A stretch of 64,000 bases of DNA from Candidatus Omnitrophota bacterium (lineage in GTDB: Bacteria > Omnitrophota > Gorgyraeia > JABMRN01 > RBG-13-46-9). The stretch is from contig JADHYL010000001.1 in assembly GCA_016782495.1 (NCBI GenBank), positions 37,106 to 101,105 on the forward strand. Reading direction: 5' to 3'. The notes beneath the pieces are model-generated. The model saw only the letters and a list, made by a program, of their open reading frames with translations, made no database searches and was not told where the DNA came from. This document shows, piece by piece, positions 24,138 to 32,428 of the stretch (positions are counted from its first letter, which is position 1; every line of letters begins with the position of its first letter). A program made the translations under genes and the position numbers.

Positions 24138-24593
24138 TTATTTTTGCTTTTTGCCATAGAGCTTATCGAGGGCGTTATTGATGTCGGTCATTGTGCTGAC
24201 AAAAATCTGAACATTGCAGTTGGTTAAAAGCTCGATGTCTTCTACGGCTTTCATGTTGAGGGGATTGGACATGGCGATCGTAAGCGTGTCTCCGATCTTA
24301 TCCACGGTAATGAGGCAATACTGCCGGGCTACGTTTTCCGGTACGAGCCGAACGACCTCTTTGGTCAATTCGTAATTTTCAAGGGGCAAATAAGGAAAAC
24401 CGTACTGAACCGTCAAGGCCTGGGCTATTTCTTCTTCCTTGGTGAATCCCAAGAGAACCAGTACCTGTCCGATCAGCCCACCCTTTTCCTTCTGGACCTG
24501 GAGGGCTTTCTCAAGCTGCGCTCTTGTAATAACCCCTCTTTCTATTAAGAGCTCACCCAGTTGTTTTTTTACCAAACGTTTGTAAGGAAGCAT
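24138..24593 (-). CDS. Stand-alone MshEN/GspE N-terminal domain protein
   Basis: A 151-residue protein consisting only of the domain normally fused to PilB/MshE ATPases. It contains two tandem motifs of the LGxxLxxxG type: QLGELLIERGVITRAQLEKAL and GQVLVLLGFTKEEEIAQALT. The family-typical segment PYLPLENYELTKEVVRLVPENVA and TLTIAMSNPLNMKAVEDIELLT follow. In MshE and relatives this domain binds cyclic di-GMP. Here it has no ATPase and lies between pilT and pilB copy 2 (3-nt gaps on each side), so it is a candidate regulator or adaptor of the motor ATPases. Ligand binding is inference. Confidence 0.82.
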   Translation of the reverse strand: MLPYKRLVKKQLGELLIERGVITRAQLEKALQVQKEKGGLIGQVLVLLGFTKEEEIAQALTVQYGFPYLPLENYELTKEVVRLVPENVARQYCLITVDKIGDTLTIAMSNPLNMKAVEDIELLTNCNVQIFVSTMTDINNALDKLYGKKQK

Positions 24594-24596
24594 GCC

Positions 24597-25667
24597 CTAT
24601 CCTTCTCTCCTGATTAGTTTGCGAAGCTCATCGGGATTTGTCGATTTCTGCAGACACACCTCTGGGGTTACAGCGCCTTTGTTGTAGAGATCCGCCAGCG
24701 ATTGGTTCATCGTTTTCATCCCGTCTTTCTGTGAAGTTTGTATGACCGAATATATCTGGTGAACCTTGCTCTCGCGAATCAAGCTCCTTACAGCAGGTGT
24801 TGCCACGAGGACTTCGGTGGCAAGTACCCTGCCCGATTCCCCGGCCTTCGGCAATAACTGTTGCGAAACTATGGCAAGGAGCACGAACGAAAGTTGCGTC
24901 TTTATCTGCTGCTGCTGGTGGGCGGGAAACACGTCAATAACCCTGTTGACGGTTTGCACGGCGTCAGAGGTATGCAGGGTGGCGAAAACGAGATGCCCCG
25001 TTTCAGCGATTATCAAAGCGCTTTCTATGGTTTCCAGGTCTCTCATCTCGCCGATCAGGATGACGTCGGGGTCCTGTCGTAAGACGTGTTTTAAGGAATC
25101 GCCGAACGAATGCGTATCCGTGTAGACCTCTCGCTGTTCCACAAGGGCTTTTTTGTTTTTGTGCACGAATTCTATAGGATCTTCGATGGTTACGATGTGG
25201 CACTGGCTGTGGTCATTTATATAGTCTACCATCGAGGCAAGTGTCGTAGATTTTCCGCTTCCTGTCGCTCCAGTAACCAATACAAGCCCCTTTGGCTTAT
25301 TACAGAGTTCCGTTACGATGTCGACAGGGAGCCCGCATTGTTCGAAATTTAAAATATCAAAAGGAATAAGCCTTATTGCGCAACCAACCGATCCTCTCTG
25401 ATAAAAGATGTTAACCCTGAATCGGGCCACATTTTTAACCTCGAAAGAAAAATCCAGCTCCCAGTCTTTCTCAAACTGCTTTATCTGTTCCGGGCTTAAC
25501 AAGGCGTAGGAAGCTTGCTTTGTTTCCTCTGCGTTTAAGGGTGACTTTCCGATCGGATAAAGCTTTTCGTCAATTCTTAAATGGATCGGCGAATTCGTCG
25601 TGATGTGCATGTCAGAAGCATTCTTTTCCAGCATCATCTTTAACAAACCCTTTATATCTATTCCCAT
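24597..25667 (-). CDS. pilT: Pilus retraction ATPase PilT
   Basis: PilT drives pilus retraction and twitching motility. The 356 residues start with the PAS-like N-terminal domain (KMMLEKNASDMHITTNSPIHLR). The RecA-like core follows: Walker A GATGSGKSTT near residue 135, Asp box VTIEDPIEFVH, Walker B VILIGEMRDLETI, and His box FATLHTSDAVQTVNRVID. VRSLIRESKVHQIYS matches the AIRNLIRE motif that is specific for PilT. There are no zinc Cys residues, as expected. It lies 1 nt after the GAF/GGDEF-type gene in transcription order and 3 nt before the MshEN gene. Confidence 0.96.
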   Translation of the reverse strand: MGIDIKGLLKMMLEKNASDMHITTNSPIHLRIDEKLYPIGKSPLNAEETKQASYALLSPEQIKQFEKDWELDFSFEVKNVARFRVNIFYQRGSVGCAIRLIPFDILNFEQCGLPVDIVTELCNKPKGLVLVTGATGSGKSTTLASMVDYINDHSQCHIVTIEDPIEFVHKNKKALVEQREVYTDTHSFGDSLKHVLRQDPDVILIGEMRDLETIESALIIAETGHLVFATLHTSDAVQTVNRVIDVFPAHQQQQIKTQLSFVLLAIVSQQLLPKAGESGRVLATEVLVATPAVRSLIRESKVHQIYSVIQTSQKDGMKTMNQSLADLYNKGAVTPEVCLQKSTNPDELRKLIRREG

Positions 25668-25668
25668 A

Positions 25669-27099
25669 TTATACCCCTGCTCCTATTATTTTATTTTTTC
25701 CTTCTTCTTTGGCTTTGCCAAGCGCCGCTTGGGCCTTCTCCAAGATTTCGTTCGCGGTTGGCCCGTCAAGCGGGTTTTCGCTTACCCCGCAACTTACGGT
25801 TAGCGTATTGCCTTTTTCTTCGGATAATTGCATCTTTTCGACTCGCTTCCTGATCTTTTCCGCAATTTGCAAGACAGCTTTTTTATTTACTTCTGGCATG
25901 ATCAATGCAAAGAGATCCTTGTCAAACCTGCCGGCTTTTCCCAGCGGACCGGAAAGCTCCGTTATGAGGTGGCCGATCTTTTTCAGTGCGACCGCCGCCT
26001 GTGCCTTGCCCTTTTCGGTCTCGTATTTTTTGAAGTCATCGATATCCAGCAGGATAAAGGAGCACGGCCTGTGAGAAATAAAGGAACGTTGTATTTCCTC
26101 ATTTAGACGCCTTTTCATAAAATCCTTGTTGAACAAGCCCGTAAGCTGGTCCTTTATTTGCAGCTTTTCGGCCGTTTTCATCAGAACGTCGTTTTCGATG
26201 GCGATCGCGATCTGCTCTGTAAAAACCTTTATTATTTCCACATCGTCATTTGTATATGTAAAGTTCTTTATCCCGTTGCCTGTGACGAGCAGGGCCTTCA
26301 CATCCCTGATGGTAAACAATGGAAAGATTACTATGTTCTCGCATTTGTATTTTTCTTTAAATTCCTGGTTTTCGCGTGAGAACTTGGAGGAAGCGTCCAT
26401 TACGATATGTTTTTTCTTCAGCATGGCCTTGCCCAGGAGCCCGCTTCCGCTCTCGATGGTCGCTGTTAAAAGATTTTCATTGACCAGGTTTTGAGACAGT
26501 CGCACGGTAAGCGGCTTGTCCGGCTCATCGGAAAAATAGAGCGCTGCAAATCCGCCGTCGTAAAGCTGGGCTATTTTAAGAAGTACTATCTCGATAATGC
26601 TGTCTAATTTGACGGACGAGGATATAAGCTCCCCTATTTGCAGGACATTGGATAAAACGGAAACCCTCTTTTGTATTTCCGCGTTTATCTCCTTCATCTT
26701 CTCCTGGTAATCCTTGAGATCCATTATGTTATCCCTGATTTTCTTTGTTAAGAAGTTTATCGCCTCACCAATTTCACCGATTTCGTCTTCAGTCCCAACG
26801 GGAACCTTTCTTTCAAAATTTCCCTCTCTGATGATTTTGGTCTCGAGGGCAACGTCTATAACGCGCTCGACAATTCCTTTTGCAAGAAATAGCCCCAGCC
26901 AGGCGATCGCGATGGAGAAAAGAACCATCGTGCTTATCTGGCCGAGCGAAATCTCCCCGTCAAATAATATGAAATTGTTTACTATGTACCCGATAACAAG
27001 GAGCGGTATTACCGACATTAAGCTAAACGCTATCAATAATTTATAGCGTAGCCCATAGGGCAAAAGCGAAAGTCTCTTTAAAAAACTTTTTTCTTTCAT
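25669..27099 (-). CDS. Membrane protein with HAMP, GAF and degenerate GGDEF domains
   Basis: A 476-residue predicted signalling protein. Two membrane helices (residues 18-42 and 55-75) enclose a short outer loop. A HAMP-like region follows (VIDVALETKIIREGNFERKVP), then a coiled coil at 120-150 and a GAF domain at about 160-310. A GGDEF-fold domain is recognisable by DQLTGLFNKDFMKRRL and FILLDIDDFKKY at 320-470. Its active-site signature is not GGDEF but RFDKDLF, and the GHxxGD motif reads GKAQAAVAL, so diguanylate cyclase activity is unlikely. It could bind GTP or c-di-GMP weakly, or serve as a scaffold. It is the first gene of the pilT-pilB-pilC operon, behind a strong promoter. Confidence 0.8.
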   Translation of the reverse strand: MKEKSFLKRLSLLPYGLRYKLLIAFSLMSVIPLLVIGYIVNNFILFDGEISLGQISTMVLFSIAIAWLGLFLAKGIVERVIDVALETKIIREGNFERKVPVGTEDEIGEIGEAINFLTKKIRDNIMDLKDYQEKMKEINAEIQKRVSVLSNVLQIGELISSSVKLDSIIEIVLLKIAQLYDGGFAALYFSDEPDKPLTVRLSQNLVNENLLTATIESGSGLLGKAMLKKKHIVMDASSKFSRENQEFKEKYKCENIVIFPLFTIRDVKALLVTGNGIKNFTYTNDDVEIIKVFTEQIAIAIENDVLMKTAEKLQIKDQLTGLFNKDFMKRRLNEEIQRSFISHRPCSFILLDIDDFKKYETEKGKAQAAVALKKIGHLITELSGPLGKAGRFDKDLFALIMPEVNKKAVLQIAEKIRKRVEKMQLSEEKGNTLTVSCGVSENPLDGPTANEILEKAQAALGKAKEEGKNKIIGAGV

Positions 27100-27162
27100 A
27101 ACATCCCACCTCTTTTTAGTTCGGCAAGTGATTTAAGCCAACCGTCAAACCACAACGCATTA

Positions 27163-27191
27163 AGTATACTTGACAGGAATTATTTTGTCAA
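27163..27191 (-). promoter_or_regulatory. Strong promoter of the pilus motor operon
   Basis: The -35 box TTGACA lies at 27186-27191 and the -10 box TATACT at 27163-27168, with a 17-bp spacer. It drives the GAF/GGDEF-type gene, pilT, the MshEN gene, two pilB genes and pilC. AGAGGTGGGATGTT gives the ribosome-binding site. The promoter starts 17 nt past the rodA stop. Confidence 0.82.
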
Positions 27192-27207
27192 TATAGTGGT
27201 AATGGAG

Positions 27208-28278
27208 TTAAAACAGGGGCCTTCGCATTCCGATATTCAGCAAGATACCGATATACGTCAAGGTTGTTATGAGGCTGGAACCGCCGTAGCTTATAAGAGG
27301 CAAGGTAAGACCCACGATAGGCAAAAACCCTATCGTCATACCTATATTTATAAGAACCTGAAGCGCAAAAAGGGTCACAAACCCCGTAGCAATCAACTTG
27401 CCGTTTATATCAGGTGTTGCCTCGATTATCTTTGTCCCCCTGTACGCGATTGTGGCATATAAGAGAATTAAAATGAACGCCCCTAAAAACCCCCATTCCT
27501 CACCTACTACGGAAAATATAAAGTCCGTGTGTCTTTCGGGCAGGAAATTCAGCTGATTTTGCGTACCGCTGAGCCATCCCTTACCGAGAAGTCCGCCCGA
27601 ACCGACAGCGATTTTGGACTGAATTATCGTGTAACCTGAACCGAGAGGATCGATGTTAGGATTTATGAATACGATGAGTCTCTGCTTTTGATAATCTTTT
27701 AAAAAATGCCAGAAAAACGGAAGGCCGCATAAGCCAAGCGAGGTTATCCCGATGAGGTGGCGCAGCTTCGCGCCGGCAGCGAAAAGCACAGCAAGCGTTA
27801 TCGGTATTAAAAGAAGTGCCGTCCCGAGGTCCGGTTCGATGAGAATGAGAAAAAATGCAGGCAGCACCAGGCAAAGAACGCCGAACAAGAATCGGACCTG
27901 CGTAACTTCGTTTTTCCGCTTGCCAATATAAGAAGAAAGTGCCAGAACCAGTGTTATTTTGGCAAGCTCCGATGGTTGAAAATTGAACACGCCGAGGCTT
28001 ATCCAGCGATGCGCACCACCCCTGGCCTTTCCAAAAAATAATACAAGGATAAGAAAAAATATGCTTATTCCGTAGAGGAGATATGAAATGCTCCCGAGTC
28101 TTTGATAATTGACGCGCAAAACAATGCAAAAAAGAACGCCGCCTAAAAAAATCCAGGATAATTGCCGAAGGATAACGTTCTGGGAATCATATCTGCTGGA
28201 AGCGCTATAGAGCGTTGCCAATCCTATTAAAAGTATCGCTATAACGGAAAAAAATAAAGCCTTGTCAAATCGGTTCAT
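27208..28278 (-). CDS. rodA: Rod-shape SEDS peptidoglycan glycosyltransferase RodA
   Basis: RodA polymerises lipid II into glycan strands for cell elongation, together with PBP2. The 356-residue protein has about ten membrane helices. SEDS motifs visible: GGARGGAHRWISLGVFNFQPSEL-type segment near residue 90-110, LIEPDLGTALLLIP, NPNIDPLGSGYTIIQSKIAVGSGG, and LPERHTDFIFSVVGEEWGF. LPLISYGGSSLI is at the C-terminus. The start overlaps the PBP2 gene by 4 nt. It is the last gene of mreB-mreC-mreD-mrdA-rodA. A second SEDS protein, FtsW, is at 51393-52472. Confidence 0.95.
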   Translation of the reverse strand: MNRFDKALFFSVIAILLIGLATLYSASSRYDSQNVILRQLSWIFLGGVLFCIVLRVNYQRLGSISYLLYGISIFFLILVLFFGKARGGAHRWISLGVFNFQPSELAKITLVLALSSYIGKRKNEVTQVRFLFGVLCLVLPAFFLILIEPDLGTALLLIPITLAVLFAAGAKLRHLIGITSLGLCGLPFFWHFLKDYQKQRLIVFINPNIDPLGSGYTIIQSKIAVGSGGLLGKGWLSGTQNQLNFLPERHTDFIFSVVGEEWGFLGAFILILLYATIAYRGTKIIEATPDINGKLIATGFVTLFALQVLINIGMTIGFLPIVGLTLPLISYGGSSLITTLTYIGILLNIGMRRPLF

Positions 28279-29996
28279 AGCAATTCAAGCCTTTTAGCTT
28301 CCTCTATAATGTTTTTGGCAAAACGCGCCGGATCGAGTCCACCCTTTCCTCCATGCTCGATAAAGACCACTATCGAGAGCCGTGGATTTTCAAAAGGCGC
28401 AAATCCCGTAAACCACGCATGAGACGTACCCTTCGGGTTTTGAGCCGTACCTGTCTTTCCCGATATAACAGTATCTTTTGATCTCGCGTATAGACCTGTG
28501 CCCCGGCGGGCGTTTACAACGTCTCGCAGCGCCTCTTTCACGATCGTCAAAGTTTCTTTTTTCAATCCCATGCTCCGCGGCCCGGCATGCTGCAACCGTA
28601 CATCCTCTATTCTTTCAACCACAAAAGGATGTACGAGTTTTCCTCCGTTGGCTATTGCGGCGACAGCGCGCACGACCTGTATAGGGGTGACCAATAAATA
28701 CCCCTGGCCTATCGCGTAGTTTGCCGTTTCGCCCTTAAACCATGGCTGTCTTAAGTTTTTTCTTTTCCACGCCGGGGTCGGAACGAAACCGTTTGCCTCG
28801 CCCGGAATATCTATCCCTGTGGGTTTACCGAACCCGAACCGAAATGCGTACCTAGATATGCCATCCGGACCGACCAAGATTCCCAACTGATAGAAAAACA
28901 CATTGCATGAAGCCTTTATTCCCTCGTTTATGCTGATAACACCGTGCCCCTTTTCCCTCCAGCAGCGAAAACGCCTGTTTCCCACCATGATACTGCCTTC
29001 GCAGGTAAGCGTTCTTTTATTGTCAAAGCAGCCTTCATTCAAAGCGGCGCTGGCAATAATTATTTTAAAAACGCTTCCCGGCGGATATAAACCGCTTATG
29101 GCACGGTTAAGCATGGGGTAAGTAGTCGAGTTATTTAAAAGGGCTGTTACATTTTTAGAATTGTTCCGCTTGACGAATATGTTTGGATCAAAATCGGGGT
29201 GGCTCGTAATCGCCAGGATTGCGCCGGTTTGAGGGTCCATCGCAACAATAGCGCCTCTCTTCTCGGCAAGCAGAGAATCGCAGAATTTCTGAAGCTCAAT
29301 ATCAATGCTTAGATGGAGATCCCTGCCTGATTGTGGCTCTTTTATCGCGAGGATACAAAGTTCGCGCCCCCTTGAATCTACTTCTACCTGCAGGCCACCG
29401 TCCACACCTCGCAGGTAATCGTTGTAGCTTCGCTCGATTCCGTCCTTTCCGACGAAATCCCGCATGCGGTATCCGTAAGTTCTATACTTGTCCAGTTCTT
29501 CTTCGCTGATCTTCCCGAGATACCCTGTTATGCGTGAAAGAGAGTTCTTGTATATGTAATTCCGCAAGGGCCTGGTGGTTACAATTACTCCCGGCACCTC
29601 CAATGCTATTTCCTCTATCTGGATGGCTTTATGTTTTTCAATGTCTTCGATTATTTTTACGGGGATGAAAGGGCGCCGGCGGGCCTTTTCTATCCTTAGA
29701 GACAGCACCTGCCGATCCACATAAGCAATATCGCTGAGTAGATCGATTACCCCTTCGACATCTTTTATCTCCTGAAAGATGACCTCGACGTCGAAAGATA
29801 TCCTGTTGTTTACAAGGAGCCTGCCTTTTCGGTCATATATTTTTCCACGCGGCGCTTCAAGGGGCAGTACCCTCACCCTGTTTTTCTCCGAGAGCTTTTC
29901 GTATACATCGCGTTGCAACACCTGCGTATAAAAAAGCCCCAACGTGAGAACGGCAAAGAAAAAGAGGATTACCCTGGTAAATATCCTATTTCGCAT
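28275..29996 (-). CDS. mrdA: Penicillin-binding protein 2 (elongation transpeptidase)
   Basis: PBP2 cross-links peptidoglycan during lateral growth. It has 573 residues: a membrane anchor at 7-25 (VILFFFAVLTLGLFYTQVLQ), a pedestal/dimerisation domain at about 45-220 (LEAPRGKIYDRKGRLLVNN), and a transpeptidase domain from about 240. The catalytic serine is in PPGSVFKII, the second motif is SCN (IKASCNVFFYQ), and the third is KTGTAQNPKG. The length and motif order are those of class B PBP2. It lies 5 nt after mreD in transcription order and overlaps rodA, its functional partner, by 4 nt. Confidence 0.95.
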   Translation of the reverse strand: MRNRIFTRVILFFFAVLTLGLFYTQVLQRDVYEKLSEKNRVRVLPLEAPRGKIYDRKGRLLVNNRISFDVEVIFQEIKDVEGVIDLLSDIAYVDRQVLSLRIEKARRRPFIPVKIIEDIEKHKAIQIEEIALEVPGVIVTTRPLRNYIYKNSLSRITGYLGKISEEELDKYRTYGYRMRDFVGKDGIERSYNDYLRGVDGGLQVEVDSRGRELCILAIKEPQSGRDLHLSIDIELQKFCDSLLAEKRGAIVAMDPQTGAILAITSHPDFDPNIFVKRNNSKNVTALLNNSTTYPMLNRAISGLYPPGSVFKIIIASAALNEGCFDNKRTLTCEGSIMVGNRRFRCWREKGHGVISINEGIKASCNVFFYQLGILVGPDGISRYAFRFGFGKPTGIDIPGEANGFVPTPAWKRKNLRQPWFKGETANYAIGQGYLLVTPIQVVRAVAAIANGGKLVHPFVVERIEDVRLQHAGPRSMGLKKETLTIVKEALRDVVNARRGTGLYARSKDTVISGKTGTAQNPKGTSHAWFTGFAPFENPRLSIVVFIEHGGKGGLDPARFAKNIIEEAKRLELL

Positions 29997-30001
29997 ACAT
30001 G

Positions 30002-30493
30002 CTATGTTTCTTTAGGGCTGAAAACCAACGTAAAAATAAAAAATAGAAAAGGGGCAAAGATAGCCGTATACAATCCTTTGTACAATACAACCTTCCAAAA
30101 ACCCGTGCCAATATCGTTTTTTACGATTTCAGCAAGATATAAAAAATATACGCTTGAAAGAATAAGTACCGATAACATTGAAAACGTAAACTGTGTGATG
30201 AAATTCTCTTTGATTAGCTTGTTTTTTAAAAAACCCGCCAGAAAACCTATAGCGATAAACGAGAAAATGTTGATTCCAAAACCGGTTATACTGAATACAT
30301 CTTTTAAAATTCCGGATACAAGTCCCGCCTCCATGCCGCGGGCTATTCCGAAATGAAAGCCAAAAAATACAGTAAAAATCAATAATAGTTCGGGCCTTGT
30401 TCCAAAAATCGCCAAATTCTTAAAAACCGCGATCTCTATGACGAGAAGCATAAAAAGAGTCGCGTATATTTTTATTCTGTTAATATTTTTCAT
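30002..30493 (-). CDS. mreD: Rod-shape-determining protein MreD
   Basis: A 163-residue protein with five predicted membrane helices (LFMLLVIEIAVFKNLAIF, LLLIFTVFFGFHFG, FSFIAIGFLAGFLKNKL, FSMLSVLILSSVYFLYL, AIFAPFLFFIFTLVF). MreD sequences are poorly conserved; the call rests on topology, length and its place between mreC and mrdA. The segment GIARGMEAGLVSGILKDVFS resembles the glycine-rich central loop of the family. It overlaps the mreC 3' end by 14 nt and is probably part of the elongasome with MreC, PBP2 and RodA. Confidence 0.88.
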   Translation of the reverse strand: MKNINRIKIYATLFMLLVIEIAVFKNLAIFGTRPELLLIFTVFFGFHFGIARGMEAGLVSGILKDVFSITGFGINIFSFIAIGFLAGFLKNKLIKENFITQFTFSMLSVLILSSVYFLYLAEIVKNDIGTGFWKVVLYKGLYTAIFAPFLFFIFTLVFSPKET

Positions 30494-31274
30494 GTCCGAG
30501 CGTATCGATACAGATAATTTCTTCGATTTTGTTCATATCTTCAAAAAGGTCTACGATTGCATATTTATATAGTTTTGTCTTCTCAACACCCGTAGAGATA
30601 ACCTCGCCTATCAATAAGCCCTTCGGGAAAAATGTGCTGAAACCCGCAGTTAAAATCTTCTCGCCTTTATCGATTTTCGCGTCAACCGAAAGATATATAA
30701 CCTTGCAGCTTCCCTGCGGCGAACCGATCAAAACACCGCTCTCGCGGGAAGACTCGAGTATTACCCCTACCTTTGAGTTAGGGTCGTTTATCAAAATAAC
30801 CTTGCTTGAGCTTGAACCGACCTCCACTACGCTACCGATAAACCCCTTCGCTGTCGCGCAAGGCATGCGCTGTCTGATACCATCTTTTTTACCCTTGTTT
30901 ATAATTATCGACTTTCTCCAATCCGTGGAATCGCGTCCGATGACTTTTGCAGCAACACTCTTAAATCGCACATTTCTTTTAAAATCCAAAAGCGCCTGGA
31001 GCCTTTTGTTCTCGTAAGCCGTATCATCCAATCTTGCCAGTAGAACCGAAAGCGTGGCTAGGCGTTGTTTTAAGCGCAAATTCTTCTCGGAAAGTTCGTT
31101 GATTTTGGTAAAGTGGGTTTTTATGCTGGTGAGGAATTTGAAGGGTTTGGCCAGGGTGTTAAAAGCAAAACCTCTGAGTGAGAGAAAGATTTTCGGATTA
31201 AATGCGATGATAGCAATGATTACAATAACAAGAAGTAGTCTGGCGGGAAATTTTCTTATCCTATATTTTCGCAA
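30480..31274 (-). CDS. mreC: Rod-shape-determining protein MreC
   Basis: MreC is a bitopic protein that activates PBP2 in the periplasm. The 264 residues show a membrane helix near 12-30 (RLLLVIVIIAIIAFNPKIFL). A coiled coil at about 55-100 follows (FTKINELSEKNLRLKQRLAT). Next come two beta-barrel-type domains with VIGRDSTDWRKSIIINKGKKDGI, VGSSSSKVILINDPNSKVGV and FPKGLLIGEVIS, the family motifs. It follows mreB by 19 nt and overlaps mreD by 14 nt. Confidence 0.94.
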   Translation of the reverse strand: MRKYRIRKFPARLLLVIVIIAIIAFNPKIFLSLRGFAFNTLAKPFKFLTSIKTHFTKINELSEKNLRLKQRLATLSVLLARLDDTAYENKRLQALLDFKRNVRFKSVAAKVIGRDSTDWRKSIIINKGKKDGIRQRMPCATAKGFIGSVVEVGSSSSKVILINDPNSKVGVILESSRESGVLIGSPQGSCKVIYLSVDAKIDKGEKILTAGFSTFFPKGLLIGEVISTGVEKTKLYKYAIVDLFEDMNKIEEIICIDTLGHEKY

Positions 31275-31293
31275 CTTAAACCGGAGGAGTCTC

Positions 31294-32367
31294 TTATCTC
31301 TCTACTTTCGGGCTTACAGAAAGTCTTTTAAGATATTTTATTTCACTAAGTACCTTACCGGTACCCAACACAACGGCCGTCAGGGGATCTTCGGCGATAT
31401 GAACTGGTAAGCCTGTCTCTTCGGAGATAAGTTTATCCAGGCCTCGGAGGAGCGAGGCGGCGCCTGCCAGGATAAGCCCTTTCTCCATAAGATCAGCTGA
31501 AAGTTCGGGTGGGGTCCTCTCCAGCGTTATTCTGATAGCTTCGATAATTTGAGCAATGGGTTCTGCGAGTGCTTCCCTTATCTCCTCACTGGAAACCGTA
31601 ATCATCTTCGGGAGCCCTGCTATAAGATCCCTCCCCCTTACTTCCAGGGTAAGCTCTTCGTCTAGAGGATAGGCTGAACCTATTTTAATTTTTATGTCTT
31701 CTGCGGTACGCTCGCCGATCATAAGATTGTATGTCTTCTTCAAATAATTTGTAATTGCCTCATCCATCTCGTCACCCGCGATTCGTATCGATTTTGAAAA
31801 GACTACGCCTGCCAGCGATATTACTGCCATCTCGGTAGTTCCGCCGCCTATGTCGATTACCATGCTGCCCGAAGGTTCTTGTATGGGTAAACCCACACCT
31901 ATCGCAGCCGCAATCGGCTCTTCCACCATGAATACTTCCCGCGCGCCTGCGTGCAATGCCGAATCTTTGACGGCTCTTTTTTCTACCTCGGTGATGCCTG
32001 ACGGAATCGCAATAACCATCCTAGGCCTTACAAGGCGCCTGGAATTGTGCACCTTTTTTATAAAATATCTGAGCATCGCCTCGGTAATCTCGAAGTCGGC
32101 GATTACGCCGTTTCGCATGGGCCGGATCGCCACGATGCTTCCAGGGGTCCTTCCCAGCATCCTTTTTGCTTCTTCTCCGACAGCAAGGACGTTTGAAGTG
32201 CCGGCTTGGACTGCAACGACCGAGGGCTCGCAAAGAACGATCCCCTGGCCGCTTATGTAAACGAGTGTGGTAGCGGTACCTAGGTCGATACCCATGTCGT
32301 TGGAAAAAAGACCCAATAAACTATTGAAACCTTTAGAAATGAGTTCTTTTAATCTGGTAAGATCCAT
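31294..32367 (-). CDS. mreB: Actin-like rod-shape protein MreB
   Basis: MreB forms membrane-bound filaments that orient the elongation machinery, so this cell is probably a rod. The 357 residues start [20 protein letters not shown], a possible amphipathic membrane-binding helix longer than in E. coli. Then come phosphate loop 1 [30 protein letters not shown], phosphate loop 2 [17 protein letters not shown], and the adenosine motif [12 protein letters not shown]. It is the first gene of the elongasome operon, behind a TTGACA promoter. Confidence 0.97.
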   Translation of the reverse strand: MDLTRLKELISKGFNSLLGLFSNDMGIDLGTATTLVYISGQGIVLCEPSVVAVQAGTSNVLAVGEEAKRMLGRTPGSIVAIRPMRNGVIADFEITEAMLRYFIKKVHNSRRLVRPRMVIAIPSGITEVEKRAVKDSALHAGAREVFMVEEPIAAAIGVGLPIQEPSGSMVIDIGGGTTEMAVISLAGVVFSKSIRIAGDEMDEAITNYLKKTYNLMIGERTAEDIKIKIGSAYPLDEELTLEVRGRDLIAGLPKMITVSSEEIREALAEPIAQIIEAIRITLERTPPELSADLMEKGLILAGAASLLRGLDKLISEETGLPVHIAEDPLTAVVLGTGKVLSEIKYLKRLSVSPKVER

Positions 32368-32391
32368 ATTACCCCATTTGTTTATTGTATA

Positions 32392-32420
32392 ATACTATCA
32401 AAGCATCTCTTATTTGTCAA
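32392..32420 (-). promoter_or_regulatory. Promoter of the mreB operon
   Basis: The -35 box TTGACA lies at 32415-32420 and the -10 box TAGTAT at 32392-32397, with a 17-bp spacer. It starts only a few bases past the stop of the TPR gene at 32429, so the two units are tightly packed. Confidence 0.78.
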
Positions 32421-32428
32421 ATTGTTTT

